DNA from: Acidiphilium sp.
GTDB taxonomy: Bacteria; Pseudomonadota; Alphaproteobacteria; Acetobacterales; Acetobacteraceae
Length of the DNA: 64,000 bases
Direction: 5' to 3'
NCBI GenBank assembly: GCA_028688905.1
Contig: JAQTXH010000004.1
Location: forward strand, 11,636 to 75,635
Of the stretch, positions 1 to 7,994 are shown one piece after another. The stretch's first letter is position 1. Each line of letters starts with the position of its first letter. Under the pieces are notes generated by a model. The model was not told where the DNA came from. It ran no database searches and was given only the letters and a program-made list of their open reading frames with translations. Position numbers and translations under genes: made by a program.

Positions 1-155
1 CAAGCTGCATGATGTAAAAGATGCAGCGCAAGCTGCATGATGTAAAAGATGCAGCGCAAGCTGCATGATGTAAAAGATGCAGCGCAAGCTGCATGATGTA
101 AAAGATGCAGCGCAAGCTGCATGATGTAAAAGATGCAGCGCAAGCTGCATGATGT
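1..155. repeat. 28-bp palindromic tandem repeat, five full copies plus a partial sixth
   Basis: Five identical 28-bp units start at positions 1, 29, 57, 85 and 113, and a sixth is cut after 15 bp at about 155. Each unit contains the 7-bp inverted repeat GCTGCAT/ATGCAGC around a 10-nt A-rich loop. Across unit junctions a second hairpin can form, GCAGC-gcaa-GCTGC, with a GNRA-like loop. The unit is not a multiple of three, so it is unlikely to encode a repeated peptide. The array runs into the window's left edge, so its real length is unknown. There are no spacers, which excludes CRISPR. Confidence 0.95.
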
Positions 156-277
156 TAGCAGTGCGACCCAGGTGGCTTGAAGTTCGGCTGGTCACAAACG
201 CTTGAGGTCAGGGAAAGGCGCGGCGTTGGCCGCGTCTTTTGCGTTGCAATTTGGCTCAGCCGCCTTATCGTTGCGGC

Positions 278-658
278 ATGAAAACACTAGCACTGATGAT
301 GGTTCCCGCCGTGATTTTGCTGGCATCGTGCTCCGGCGGCATGGGGTCGAGTCCGCCGACCGCCAGTCAGGCGCAGGCGGATAACGCGACCTTCCTTTCC
401 AGCCTGTCACCCGTATCGCGGCAGACCGCTCTCTATTGCCAGGGGCAGTTGCAGCAGAAACTGGGCGGCACGGTCTATGCGGTGGCAGCGCCCAGTCTGC
501 AAACCGGTAACATTACGGCAAACGCCACGACCAACGCGATTAGACAGCGGTTGCTGGTCGTTTACGACCGGATCGACAACGGCACCGTCACCTCGGCGGC
601 GCAGGAATGTCATCTTCACTCAGAAAATTTGGTCGTCCGTCCTTCACACGCCGAGTAA
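278..658 (+). CDS. small secreted lipoprotein of unknown function
   Basis: A 126-aa protein starting at the ATG at 278. The ORF-track start at 239 adds 13 residues ahead of a clear signal sequence and is unlikely. The N-terminus is Met-Lys, a hydrophobic stretch, then a lipobox LLAS-C at about residues 14-18, so lipidation by Lgt and cleavage by LspA are expected. After the cysteine comes a Gly/Ser/Pro-rich linker and then about 95 residues with two further cysteines (in LYCQG and QECHL) that could form a disulfide. I recognise no enzymatic motif. It stands alone, followed by a terminator-like hairpin. Confidence 0.75.
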   Translation: MKTLALMMVPAVILLASCSGGMGSSPPTASQAQADNATFLSSLSPVSRQTALYCQGQLQQKLGGTVYAVAAPSLQTGNITANATTNAIRQRLLVVYDRIDNGTVTSAAQECHLHSENLVVRPSHAE

Positions 659-764
659 TTTTGCCTTAAATACCAAAGGTCATTTGGCGCTTTCTTTCAA
701 GAAAACCCCATTTTCTTGGAAAAAAAATAAAAAACCTTGTTTTGCGGCGGTTGAGCGCCAGCAC

Positions 765-789
765 CCGCCCTCATGCCGGCGGTTTTTTT
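765..789 (+). terminator. candidate Rho-independent terminator after the lipoprotein gene
   Basis: A short G+C stem (CCGCC / GGCGG with an 8-nt loop) is followed directly by seven T residues. It lies about 105 bp after the lipoprotein stop and before the exporter leader region. The intervening 659-764 stretch is A/T-rich and holds no gene I can support. Confidence 0.55.
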
Positions 790-856
790 CAGTGGACACG
801 GCGCAACAACTTGATTATCCGTTGTGCTGCGTTCAACCCTGATCATGGAGGTATCT

Positions 857-922
857 ATGCATAGTATTGTATTTGCCTCCCGTGGCGGAAACCAGGCAGC
901 GCGGGATCTTTCCGCGCGTTAG
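857..922 (+). CDS. possible 21-aa leader peptide upstream of the ABC exporter
   Basis: A tiny ATG-to-TAG reading frame, too short for the ORF track, is preceded at ideal spacing by a strong GGAGG ribosome binding site at about 848-852. Its last codons overlap a hairpin (GCGCGGGA / TTCCGCGC, 899-917). This arrangement resembles a leader peptide with an attenuator, in the 374-bp gap before the exporter gene. The composition (MHSIVFASRGG...) shows no run of one amino acid, so no obvious regulatory ligand is suggested. It may be chance. Confidence 0.3.
   Translation: MHSIVFASRGGNQAARDLSAR
899..917 (+). promoter_or_regulatory. stem-loop overlapping the leader ORF stop
   Basis: An 8-bp stem with one G-U pair and a 3-nt loop (GCGCGGGA-tct-TTCCGCGC). 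It sits at the 3' end of the possible leader peptide and about 115 bp before the exporter start. There is no T-run after it, so it would act through RNA structure rather than as a simple terminator. Function is inferred only from position. Confidence 0.35.
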
Positions 923-1032
923 GGTCTCCGCCCCCCAGGTACCGCCCCCAGGCACCGCCGGTGTGCCCTGACTGATTTTCATTCCATTCAGTAATCCAGA
1001 GGTGATCTCGCGGAAGCGGGATCGTTGAACAA

Positions 1033-2820
1033 ATGTCTTCGCTCGAACCTAAACTGGCATCGCCGTTCCGCGCGGTGTTTGGCTTCGTTGGCCGTCGCTG
1101 GCTGGAACATCGCGCGCTGTTCGCCGTCACCGCGGTTGCCATGGTGCTCGGAACCCTCACCGACGTGTTCATGCCGCTCTATGCCGGCGATCTGATCAAC
1201 GCGGTGGCTTCGCGCAATGCCGCTTCGTTGCATGCGGCGTTGATGGCGCTGGCGATGATTGCCTTTCTCGGCGCGGCGCAGACCGTGATGCGCTATGTCG
1301 CGTTTCGCGCGGTTGTGGCGCTGACTCTGCACATGATGGCCGGCATGGCGCGTGCCGCGTTTTTCCGGGTGCAGCGCTTTGCCTCGGACTGGCACGCTAA
1401 TAATTTCGCGGGTGCGATCGTCCGCAAGATCACCCGCGGGATCTGGGCGGTGGATTTGCTGAACGATACCGTGCTGGTGGCGTTTTTGCCGGCGCTCGCG
1501 GTGCTGATCGGCACTTCACTGATGCTCGGGCTGCAATCGCCGGCCATGGGTTTGCTGATCGCGTTCGGGGCCATCGCCTACATCGGTGTCACCGCGCTGA
1601 TGCAGATCAAATACGTCGTGCCGGCAGCGCAGCTTTCCAACCGGCTCGATACCGCGATCGGCGGGGCGCTGGCCGATGCGGTGTCGTGCAACGCGGTGGT
1701 CAAGGGGTTTGCGGCCGAAGCGCGCGAGGACGCGATTTTGGCGCGGGTGGTCGATAAATGGCAGCGCCGGACCAGCCGGTTCTGGATGCGCAGCACCCTG
1801 GTGGGCACCGGGCAGAGTGCCGCGCTGATGGCGTTGCGCGCCGCGATCATCGGGCTGGCGCTGTATTTATGGTGGATCCGGCGCGCCAGTGCCGGGGAGG
1901 TCGCGACGGTGATCACCGCCTATCTGATCGTGCTTGGCTATCTGCGCGATGTTGGCTACCACATCGCCAACCTCCAGCGCTCGGTCAACGAAATGGAAGA
2001 TATGGTGCGGTTGCAGGAGCAGGAAATATCGATCGCCGACCGGCCCGGCGCGATGCCGGCCGCGATCGTGCGCGGGACCATCGTGTTCGACCGGGTGGAC
2101 TTCGCCTACGGCAATCACGCATCGCCGCTGTTTCGCGACCTGTCGGTGACGATCGCGCCGGGCGAGCGCGTGGGTCTGGTGGGACACTCGGGATCGGGCA
2201 AGACCACATTCGTCAAATTGATCCAGCGTCTGCACGACGTGACGGGCGGAAAAATTCTGATCGATGGCCAGAACACGGCGCATGTCACTCAGGAATCGCT
2301 GCGCGCCTCGATCGCCATCGTCGCGCAGGAGCCGATATTGTTTCATCGCTCACTCGCCGAAAACATCGCTTACGGCCGGCCCGAGGCCACCGCGGCGGAG
2401 ATCGAAAACGCGGCGATGCTGGCGAATGCGCATGACTTCATCATGCGGCTGCCCAACGGGTATCGCACGCTGGTGGGTGAGCGGGGGGTGAAACTGTCGG
2501 GCGGCGAGCGGCAACGGGTGGCGATCGCGCGGGCGTTTCTCGCCGATGCGCCGATCTTGATTCTCGATGAAGCCACCGCCAGCCTCGATTCCGAATCGGA
2601 GGCGCTGATCCAGCAAGCGGTGGAACGGCTGATGACCGGGCGCACCGTCATTGTGGTCGCGCACCGGCTTTCGACCGTGCGGGCACTGGACCGCATCCTG
2701 GTTTTCGATCAGGGTTCGATTGTCGAGCAGGGCACCCACGAGGCCCTGACGGCTGCACATGGCGGTATCTATCGCCGCCTGTTCGAGCGCCAGGCGCTGG
2801 GACTGATGACGCAACCTTGA
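1033..2820 (+). CDS. ABC exporter, fused permease and ATPase (MsbA/multidrug-lipid type)
   Basis: A 595-aa half-transporter that should work as a homodimer in the inner membrane, using ATP to expel a lipid, peptide or drug. The N-terminal ~310 residues form the six-helix exporter membrane domain. The C-terminal nucleotide-binding domain has Walker A (GHSGSGKTT, near residue 383), a Q-loop (VAQEP), the signature LSGGERQR (near 488), Walker B ILILDEATA (near 510) and the H-loop VVAHRLS. Length is normal for the family. Substrate cannot be read from the sequence. The next gene starts 11 bp after the stop, so the two are probably co-transcribed. Confidence 0.9.
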   Translation: MSSLEPKLASPFRAVFGFVGRRWLEHRALFAVTAVAMVLGTLTDVFMPLYAGDLINAVASRNAASLHAALMALAMIAFLGAAQTVMRYVAFRAVVALTLHMMAGMARAAFFRVQRFASDWHANNFAGAIVRKITRGIWAVDLLNDTVLVAFLPALAVLIGTSLMLGLQSPAMGLLIAFGAIAYIGVTALMQIKYVVPAAQLSNRLDTAIGGALADAVSCNAVVKGFAAEAREDAILARVVDKWQRRTSRFWMRSTLVGTGQSAALMALRAAIIGLALYLWWIRRASAGEVATVITAYLIVLGYLRDVGYHIANLQRSVNEMEDMVRLQEQEISIADRPGAMPAAIVRGTIVFDRVDFAYGNHASPLFRDLSVTIAPGERVGLVGHSGSGKTTFVKLIQRLHDVTGGKILIDGQNTAHVTQESLRASIAIVAQEPILFHRSLAENIAYGRPEATAAEIENAAMLANAHDFIMRLPNGYRTLVGERGVKLSGGERQRVAIARAFLADAPILILDEATASLDSESEALIQQAVERLMTGRTVIVVAHRLSTVRALDRILVFDQGSIVEQGTHEALTAAHGGIYRRLFERQALGLMTQP

Positions 2821-2831
2821 GGAACACCACG

Positions 2832-4493
2832 ATGAAGTTCAACGACATCGCCGCCGAGACACCGACCCGGGAGAGCCTTGCCGCCGCCTACGCCACACTC
2901 GATGGCCTGCTCGATCGCGGGGCGGTGAGCGAGGCGTTGGCCGGGTGGGAACGGTTGCGCCGCGCCACCGGTACCTGGTCCGCACTGGTCTATCTGCGTT
3001 TCGCACAGGATACGGCCAGTGCCGCGTACAAAGCCGCCCGTGAATACGCCGACGAACTCGGGCCGGTGATCGCCGATCATGAGACCACGTTGAAAAACCG
3101 CCTGCTGGCGCTCGACCCCGCCCCGATCGAGGCCCAGTATGGCCGGCACGCGCTGGATATCTGGCGCAACGACGTCACCACTTTTGCGCCGGTGATCGCC
3201 AAGGATCTGGAAGAGGAGGCCAAGCTCGACGCCAGCTACACGGAGCTTCTTGCCGCGGCGAAAATCGAATTCGACGGCCAGACTCTCAATCTTTCGGGTC
3301 TGACCCCCTACGCTGAAAGCCTCGACCGCGACACCCGCCATCGGGCGGCGACGGCGCGCTGGGCGTTTTTTGCCGAGAATGGCGATAAACTCGACGAGAT
3401 TTACGACAAGCTGGTAAAGCTTCGCCACAGGATGGCGCGCGCGCTGGGCGATGAAAACTTCATCGCCCTCGGCTACCGCCGGATGGGCAGGCTCGATTAT
3501 GGCCCCGAACAGGTCGCGACATACCGCCAGGAAGTGCTCAGATACGTCACCCCGCTGGTCGCGAAACTGATCGAGCAGCGCCGTGTCGCCAACGGGTTGG
3601 AGACGCTCTATGCCTGGGACGAGGCGCTGGTCGACCCCAAAGGCAACCCGAAGCCGGCCGGCGACCACGATGCGTTGGTGATCAAAGCCAATCAGATGTT
3701 CGAGGCGATGGACCCTCGCCTTGCCGGATTTTACAAGCAGATGAGCGAAGGCGGCTTCATGGATCTGAAGAACCGCCCGACCAAGGCGGGTGGCGGGTTC
3801 TGCACCTCGTTTCCGGCGTTCGGCATGCCGTATATTTTCGCCAATTTCAACGGCACCCATCACGACGTGGACGTGTTCACCCATGAAATGGGCCACGCAT
3901 TTCAGAACTATCAGAGCCGCAACCAGCCTTCGCTCGACTATCTCTGGCCTACGTCGGAATCGGCGGAAATCCACTCGATGAGCCTGGAATTTCTCGCCTA
4001 TCCGTACATCGCGCCGATGTTCGGCGACCAGACCGAGCGGTATCGGCGGATGCATCTGATCGGCGCGCTGGAATTCCTGCCGTATGGCGTGTGTGTCGAT
4101 CACTTCCAGCATGAGGTGTATGCCAACCCCGAGGCGACCCCCGCCGAACGCCACGCGATGTGGCTGAAACTTGAGGCGATGTATCTGCCGTGGCGCAACT
4201 GGGGGGATCTCGCATACCCGGCGAAGGGGGCGCGCTGGCAGGCGCAAGGGCATATCTATGGCGTGCCGTTTTATTATATCGACTACACCCTGGCGCAGTG
4301 CTGCGCCCTGCAATTCTGGGTGAAATCGCAGCAGAACTACAAGGCGAGTTTCGATACCTACGTCGATCTGTGCGGCCTGGGCGGTTCCGCATCGTTCGGC
4401 AAACTGGTCGAAGCCGCGAGACTGAAATCTCCCTTCGAGCCGGGCGCGTTGCAGGGCGTGGTAAAGACCGCTGAAGCCGCCTTGGCGCTTTAA
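2832..4493 (+). CDS. M3-family oligoendopeptidase (PepF-like zinc metallopeptidase)
   Basis: A 553-aa cytoplasmic peptidase of the M3 family that degrades short peptides. The catalytic zinc motif HEMGH is near residue 350 and is followed downstream by the glutamate-containing segment ESAEIHSMSLEF that supplies the third zinc ligand in this family. The start chosen is the ATG at 2832 behind the GAGG overlapping the previous stop. The ORF-track start at 2817 overlaps the exporter stop and has no ribosome site. A decayed copy of this gene's 3' end lies about 470 bp downstream (4961-5100). The pairing with the upstream exporter is suggestive of peptide handling, but this is not proven. Confidence 0.9.
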   Translation: MKFNDIAAETPTRESLAAAYATLDGLLDRGAVSEALAGWERLRRATGTWSALVYLRFAQDTASAAYKAAREYADELGPVIADHETTLKNRLLALDPAPIEAQYGRHALDIWRNDVTTFAPVIAKDLEEEAKLDASYTELLAAAKIEFDGQTLNLSGLTPYAESLDRDTRHRAATARWAFFAENGDKLDEIYDKLVKLRHRMARALGDENFIALGYRRMGRLDYGPEQVATYRQEVLRYVTPLVAKLIEQRRVANGLETLYAWDEALVDPKGNPKPAGDHDALVIKANQMFEAMDPRLAGFYKQMSEGGFMDLKNRPTKAGGGFCTSFPAFGMPYIFANFNGTHHDVDVFTHEMGHAFQNYQSRNQPSLDYLWPTSESAEIHSMSLEFLAYPYIAPMFGDQTERYRRMHLIGALEFLPYGVCVDHFQHEVYANPEATPAERHAMWLKLEAMYLPWRNWGDLAYPAKGARWQAQGHIYGVPFYYIDYTLAQCCALQFWVKSQQNYKASFDTYVDLCGLGGSASFGKLVEAARLKSPFEPGALQGVVKTAEAALAL

Positions 4494-4510
4494 CGACCGG
4501 ACGTTTTTTG

Positions 4511-4533
4511 CTACTTTTTTGCAAAAAAAGTAG
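4511..4533 (+). terminator. A/T-rich perfect hairpin after the oligopeptidase
   Basis: A perfect 10-bp stem, CTACTTTTTT and AAAAAAGTAG, around the 3-nt loop gca starts 18 bp after the pepF-like stop. The stem is symmetrical, so it could work on either strand. It lacks a G+C core, making it a weak intrinsic terminator. It separates pepF from the next gene, which has its own GGAG ribosome site. Confidence 0.45.
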
Positions 4534-4558
4534 TGCTTTCCTTCCTTGGAGTCTCCTG

Positions 4559-4957
4559 ATGACTTTCCCGCACATCACCGCCACCTATGGCGCCATCCTG
4601 GCCCTGATCTACATGGTGCTTTCGGCCTGGGTGGTGGCCGGGCGCGGCACGTTCAAGGTTCTGCATGGCGATGGCGGCAATCTTCATCTTAACCGGCGCA
4701 TCCGCGCCCACGCCAATTTCGCTGAGTACGTGCCGTTGATCCTGATTCTGGTGGGCTTGTTGGAGGCGGATGGCGCGGGTCCGGTTGCGATGAACGCGCT
4801 GTTGCTGCCGTTGGTGATTGCGCGGATCATCCATCCTTTTGGCATGATCGCCCCTGAAAATTCGGCACAACAGTTCGCGTTGCGCGCGCCGGGGGCGATG
4901 ATCACCTGGATCGTGCTGGTGGCCGCCGCCGTAATGCTGTTGCTGCGCCTGGGGTGA
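4559..4957 (+). CDS. MAPEG-family membrane protein (YecN-like)
   Basis: A 132-aa integral membrane protein with about four hydrophobic helices. The segment RRIRAHANFAEYVPL is the typical MAPEG signature (membrane-associated proteins in eicosanoid and glutathione metabolism), in which the Asn-Phe-Glu-Tyr part contributes to glutathione binding in characterised members. Length is normal for bacterial MAPEG proteins. The start at ATG 4559 is preceded by GGAG at good spacing. The longer ORF-track start at 4508 would read through the hairpin. The bacterial substrate is unknown. Confidence 0.85.
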   Translation: MTFPHITATYGAILALIYMVLSAWVVAGRGTFKVLHGDGGNLHLNRRIRAHANFAEYVPLILILVGLLEADGAGPVAMNALLLPLVIARIIHPFGMIAPENSAQQFALRAPGAMITWIVLVAAAVMLLLRLG

Positions 4958-4960
4958 TTT

Positions 4961-5100
4961 CGCCGTACCCGGCGAGGGGGCGCTGGCAGGTGCCAGGGCA
5001 TGTCTATGGCGTGCCGTTTCGTGCCGTTTTTTTATATCGATTACTCCCTGGCGCGCTCCGTACCGTCGTCGAAACCGCCGGAGAGACGCTGGTGGTGTAA
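4961..5100 (+). pseudogene. decayed partial duplicate of the oligopeptidase 3' end
   Basis: Bases 4961-5054 closely match 4211-4297 inside the M3 peptidase gene (shared words include CTATGGCGTGCCGTTT and TACCCGGCGA). They carry small indels, including a short local repeat GTGCCGTTT. Then, after loss of roughly 150 bp relative to the parent, 5065-5100 reads VVETAGETLVV-stop, matching the parent's ending VVKTAEAALAL-stop. No intact reading frame remains. It looks like an old tandem duplication spanning the MAPEG gene whose second copy has eroded. Confidence 0.75.
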
Positions 5101-5148
5101 GCGCCGGGAATAGTGGGCGTCATCCCGGATTTCCTCACAAAGTCGCTA

Positions 5149-5177
5149 TTGACAGGACCTGCCCAGTCCAATAAAGC
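5149..5177 (+). promoter_or_regulatory. probable promoter of the iron ABC transporter operon
   Basis: A perfect -35 hexamer TTGACA at 5149-5154 is followed after 17 bp by a weak -10 (TAAAGC, 5172-5177). The Fur-like box lies just downstream, over the expected transcription start, the usual geometry for repression. The -10 match is poor, so the assignment is tentative. Confidence 0.4.
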
Positions 5178-5189
5178 TCCACCCAGTAA

Positions 5190-5210
5190 TTGAGAATAAT
5201 TCTCATTCGC
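5190..5210. promoter_or_regulatory. Fur-like box before the iron ABC operon
   Basis: The core TGAGAATAATTCTCA is a perfect 15-bp palindrome matching the usual Fur operator style (NAT-A/T-AT repeats). It begins 47 bp before the FbpA-like start. Its reverse complement matches the box at 9079-9099 at 19 of 21 positions, so the same iron-responsive repressor probably controls both operons. Confidence 0.8.
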
Positions 5211-5236
5211 AAAAAACTGGCGTGGAGGAATGTCAT

Positions 5237-6283
5237 ATGAAAGTGCTTAAGCGGCGGTTGCGTCTCTTTGGTGGTCTGGCTCAGCCCGCTCTGGCGGCGG
5301 CGGTCGGGGTGGCGGCGCTGCTGGGCGGATCGGTGCAGGCCGAAAGCGTGGCACCTTTGATCCTGTATAGCGCGCAGCACCCGCAGGTCGTGGCGATGCT
5401 GACCAAGGCGTTCGAGGCCAAAACCGGCATCGCCGTGCGGGTTCATAGCGGTGAGGGGCCGGAGATTGCCAACCAGATTTTGCGTGAGGGGAAAAATTCG
5501 CCGGCCGATCTGGTGTTCGTCGAGAACGCGCCGGAACTGACGTTGCTCGATCAGAGGCATTTTCTGGCCCCGGTGGCCAAGGCAACCCTGGCGATCGTGC
5601 CAACCCAGGATAGCGCGGCAAACGGCGACTGGCTCGGCGTTCTGGAGCGGCAGAACGTACTGGCCTGGAACCCGAACCTGATCGGACCGGCGGCGTTGCC
5701 CAAGTCTCTGCTCGATCTCGCGTCGCCAGCCTGGAAGGGCAAGGTCGCGATTGCGCCGAGCGATGCCGATTTCCTGCCGTTGGTGGGGGCGATGATCCAC
5801 GCCGAGGGCAAAGCGGGCGCGCTGGCCTGGCTGAAGGGCCTGAAGCGCAACGCGAAAATCTATCAGGACGACGAATCGGTGGTTGCCGCGGTCAACCGAG
5901 GCAGTGTCGCCACCGGTATTGTCAACAATTATTACTGGGCACGGCTGCGGACCGAAATGGGGCCGGCGCATACCCCCAGCCGCATCGCGCATTTCGCGCC
6001 GGGCGATATCGGCAATCTGCTCAATGTATCGGGTGCCGCTGTGCTCGCCTCATCGCACCACCAGGCGGAGGCCCAACGGTTCCTGGCGTTTCTGGTGAGC
6101 GCTCAGGCGCAGAGGCTGCTCGCCAAAAGCACGGTCGATTATGAATATCCGCTGCGCCCCGGGATTGCGCCGAACAAGCTGCTGGACCCGATGGCGACAC
6201 TGCACCCGCCCGCGATCGCGCCCGCCGAACTTGGCAACGACCGTGAAGCTGCGGCGCTGTTGCAGCAAGCCGGCCTGATCTGA
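5237..6283 (+). CDS. periplasmic ferric iron-binding protein of an ABC transporter (FbpA/FutA-like)
   Basis: A 348-aa solute-binding protein of the class that carries Fe3+ in the periplasm. It has an N-terminal signal sequence (KRRLRLFGG, hydrophobic stretch, VQA cleavage region near residue 35). The mature part has the family pattern LILYSAQHPQ and the adjacent-tyrosine motif NNYYWARL near residue 230, which supplies the iron-coordinating tyrosines in FbpA proteins. The start is ATG 5237 behind GGAGGA; the in-frame GTG at 5222 overlaps that ribosome site. The permease starts 20 bp downstream. The Fur-like box upstream supports iron as the substrate. Confidence 0.88.
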   Translation: MKVLKRRLRLFGGLAQPALAAAVGVAALLGGSVQAESVAPLILYSAQHPQVVAMLTKAFEAKTGIAVRVHSGEGPEIANQILREGKNSPADLVFVENAPELTLLDQRHFLAPVAKATLAIVPTQDSAANGDWLGVLERQNVLAWNPNLIGPAALPKSLLDLASPAWKGKVAIAPSDADFLPLVGAMIHAEGKAGALAWLKGLKRNAKIYQDDESVVAAVNRGSVATGIVNNYYWARLRTEMGPAHTPSRIAHFAPGDIGNLLNVSGAAVLASSHHQAEAQRFLAFLVSAQAQRLLAKSTVDYEYPLRPGIAPNKLLDPMATLHPPAIAPAELGNDREAAALLQQAGLI

Positions 6284-6302
6284 GCGCCGGGGGACCATCG
6301 CC

Positions 6303-7868
6303 GTGAACATTGCGCCCATTTTGCCAACCGCACCTCCCCAGCATCCGCCAATCGCTTTGCTGTTGATCGGGGCGGTTCCGGCGGCGTTGGTTCTGCTGCC
6401 GATCGGGATCACCCTGGCGGATGCCGTGGCGGCGGGAGCCGCGCGGATATTTGCGTTGGTATGGCGGCCTTTGGTGGGCGACTTGCTGATCAATACGATG
6501 ACGCTGACCATTGCGGCGGCGCTCTGCTGCGTCACACTCGGCACCATCGCGGCGTTTCTGGTCGAGCGGACCGATCTGCCAGGGCGCTCGGTCTGGGCGG
6601 TACTCGCGACCGCACCGCTCGCGGTGCCGGCTTTCGTGGCGAGCTACGCCTGGGTTTCGCTCAGCCCCGATCTGGAAGGTTTCGGCGGTGCGCTGGTGGT
6701 AACGGTGTTCGCTTATACGCCGCTGGTTTACCTGCCGGTTGCGGCGGCGTTGCGCGGGCTTGATCCGGCGCTGGAAGACGCCGCCCGCGCCCTCGGCGAT
6801 ACGTCGGCCCGTTGCATCCGCCGGGTGATCCTGCCGCAATTGCGTCCGGCGATGCTGGGGGGCGCGCTGCTGGTGGCACTCAATATTCTGGTCGAATTCG
6901 GCGCATTTGCCCTGATGCGGTTTCGCACCTTCACCACCGAGATCTATGCGGCGTATCGCTCAGGGTTCGACGGCGCGGAGGCGGCGGCGCTGGCGATGAT
7001 CCTGCTGCTGTTTTGCCTTGCCTGCCTCGCGGGGGAATCCCTGCTCCGCCGCCGCAGCCATTACGCGCGGATCGGCAAGGGTACCCAACGGCGCGCAAGC
7101 CCCTATCCGCTGGGACGCTGGCGAGTTCCGGCGGCCCTCGGTTTCGCGCTGCTCGCGGCTCTGTCGCTCGGCGTGCCGATCCTCACGGTGCTGTACTGGC
7201 TGACCCAGCATGGTTCGGCGGCAATCACGCCGGAAGACGCCTCGCCCCTGAAATTGCTGATGGCGACGCTGAGCACAGTCGAACTCGGGCTTGGAGGGGC
7301 CGTGCTGACGTTGGGGCTGGCGTTGCCGCTCGCCATTTTATCGACCAACTGGCCCCGATTTGCGCTGACCGCCCCGCTCGAACGCGGCGCGTGGCTGGCG
7401 CAAGGGGTGCCGGGGATTGTGATCGCGCTCGCCCTGATCACCGCGACCGTGCGTCTGATGCCGGATCTCTATCAGAGCACGCTGTTACTGCTGGTTGCCT
7501 ATGCCATATTGTTCATGCCGTTTGCGCTGGTCGGTATCCGCACCGCGCTGTTGCAATCCGATCGCCGGCTGGAAGATGCCGCGCGATCGCTCGGCTCGGG
7601 TTGGGGTCAGGTATTGTGGCGCATCACCGTGCCGCTCGCCGCTCCCGGCTTCGGTGCCGCCGCCGCGCTCGTGTTCATTGCGGTTTCGACCGAACTGACC
7701 GCAACGCTGCTCCTGGCACCGATCGGCACCACGACCCTCACCGTTCGCATCTGGGGCGATACCTCGACCCTCGCGTTCGCGGCCGCCGCACCTTACGCCG
7801 CCGTGCTGATCACCCTGTCGATGGGGGCGAGCTGGCTGCTGGCGCGCCGGTTCGGGGTTAGAGCATGA
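6303..7868 (+). CDS. ferric iron ABC transporter permease, fused two-domain (FbpB-like)
   Basis: A 521-aa inner-membrane protein made of two homologous permease halves, each with about six helices and a cytoplasmic EAA loop (LEDAARALGDTS near residues 158-170, LEDAARSLGSGW near 423-434) that docks the ATPase. This fused layout is typical of FbpB/SfuB/FutB iron permeases. The start is a GTG at 6303. The final residues Arg-Ala and the stop codon come from the interspersed repeat that begins at 7859. The ATPase gene follows only after that repeat, 126 bp downstream. Confidence 0.88.
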   Translation: MNIAPILPTAPPQHPPIALLLIGAVPAALVLLPIGITLADAVAAGAARIFALVWRPLVGDLLINTMTLTIAAALCCVTLGTIAAFLVERTDLPGRSVWAVLATAPLAVPAFVASYAWVSLSPDLEGFGGALVVTVFAYTPLVYLPVAAALRGLDPALEDAARALGDTSARCIRRVILPQLRPAMLGGALLVALNILVEFGAFALMRFRTFTTEIYAAYRSGFDGAEAAALAMILLLFCLACLAGESLLRRRSHYARIGKGTQRRASPYPLGRWRVPAALGFALLAALSLGVPILTVLYWLTQHGSAAITPEDASPLKLLMATLSTVELGLGGAVLTLGLALPLAILSTNWPRFALTAPLERGAWLAQGVPGIVIALALITATVRLMPDLYQSTLLLLVAYAILFMPFALVGIRTALLQSDRRLEDAARSLGSGWGQVLWRITVPLAAPGFGAAAALVFIAVSTELTATLLLAPIGTTTLTVRIWGDTSTLAFAAAAPYAAVLITLSMGASWLLARRFGVRA

Positions 7869-7965
7869 TCGTTTCAGGCCGAACTGGCTCTATCGCTATT
7901 TTTGCGAGCAATTTCATTGCATCTGGTGGCCGCAGGCACGCCAACCTCAAGCAATATTGCTCTAA
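7859..7965. repeat. interspersed palindromic repeat, copy A (between permease and ATPase genes)
   Basis: This begins TAGAGCATG and ends GCAATATTGCTCTAA. Its last 67 bp align without gaps to copy B at 16027-16093 with about 9 mismatches, and both copies share the TAGAGCATG...CTCTA head. Copy A has 20 extra bases inside the head. The 67-bp part is bounded by inverted ends GAGCAAT and ATTGCTC. It sits inside an operon and supplies the permease's stop codon. Confidence 0.8.
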
Positions 7966-7994
7966 TGCGTTGCATACGCAGGCGGCGGTCTGAG

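Noticed and set aside
1-155. CRISPR array
   Set aside because: The units abut with no spacers of unique sequence, and no cas genes are present.
477-842. 121-aa ORF overlapping the lipoprotein gene
   Set aside because: It begins inside the lipoprotein in another frame and runs through the terminator-like hairpin; no ribosome site or protein-like pattern.
2769-4313. 514-aa minus-strand ORF opposite the oligopeptidase
   Set aside because: Arg/His/Gly-rich composition typical of an antisense shadow in high-GC DNA; the plus strand carries a clear M3 peptidase with its zinc motif.
5222-6283. GTG 5222 as start of the iron-binding protein
   Set aside because: The GTG is part of the GGAGG-like ribosome site; the ATG at 5237 gives a normal signal peptide.
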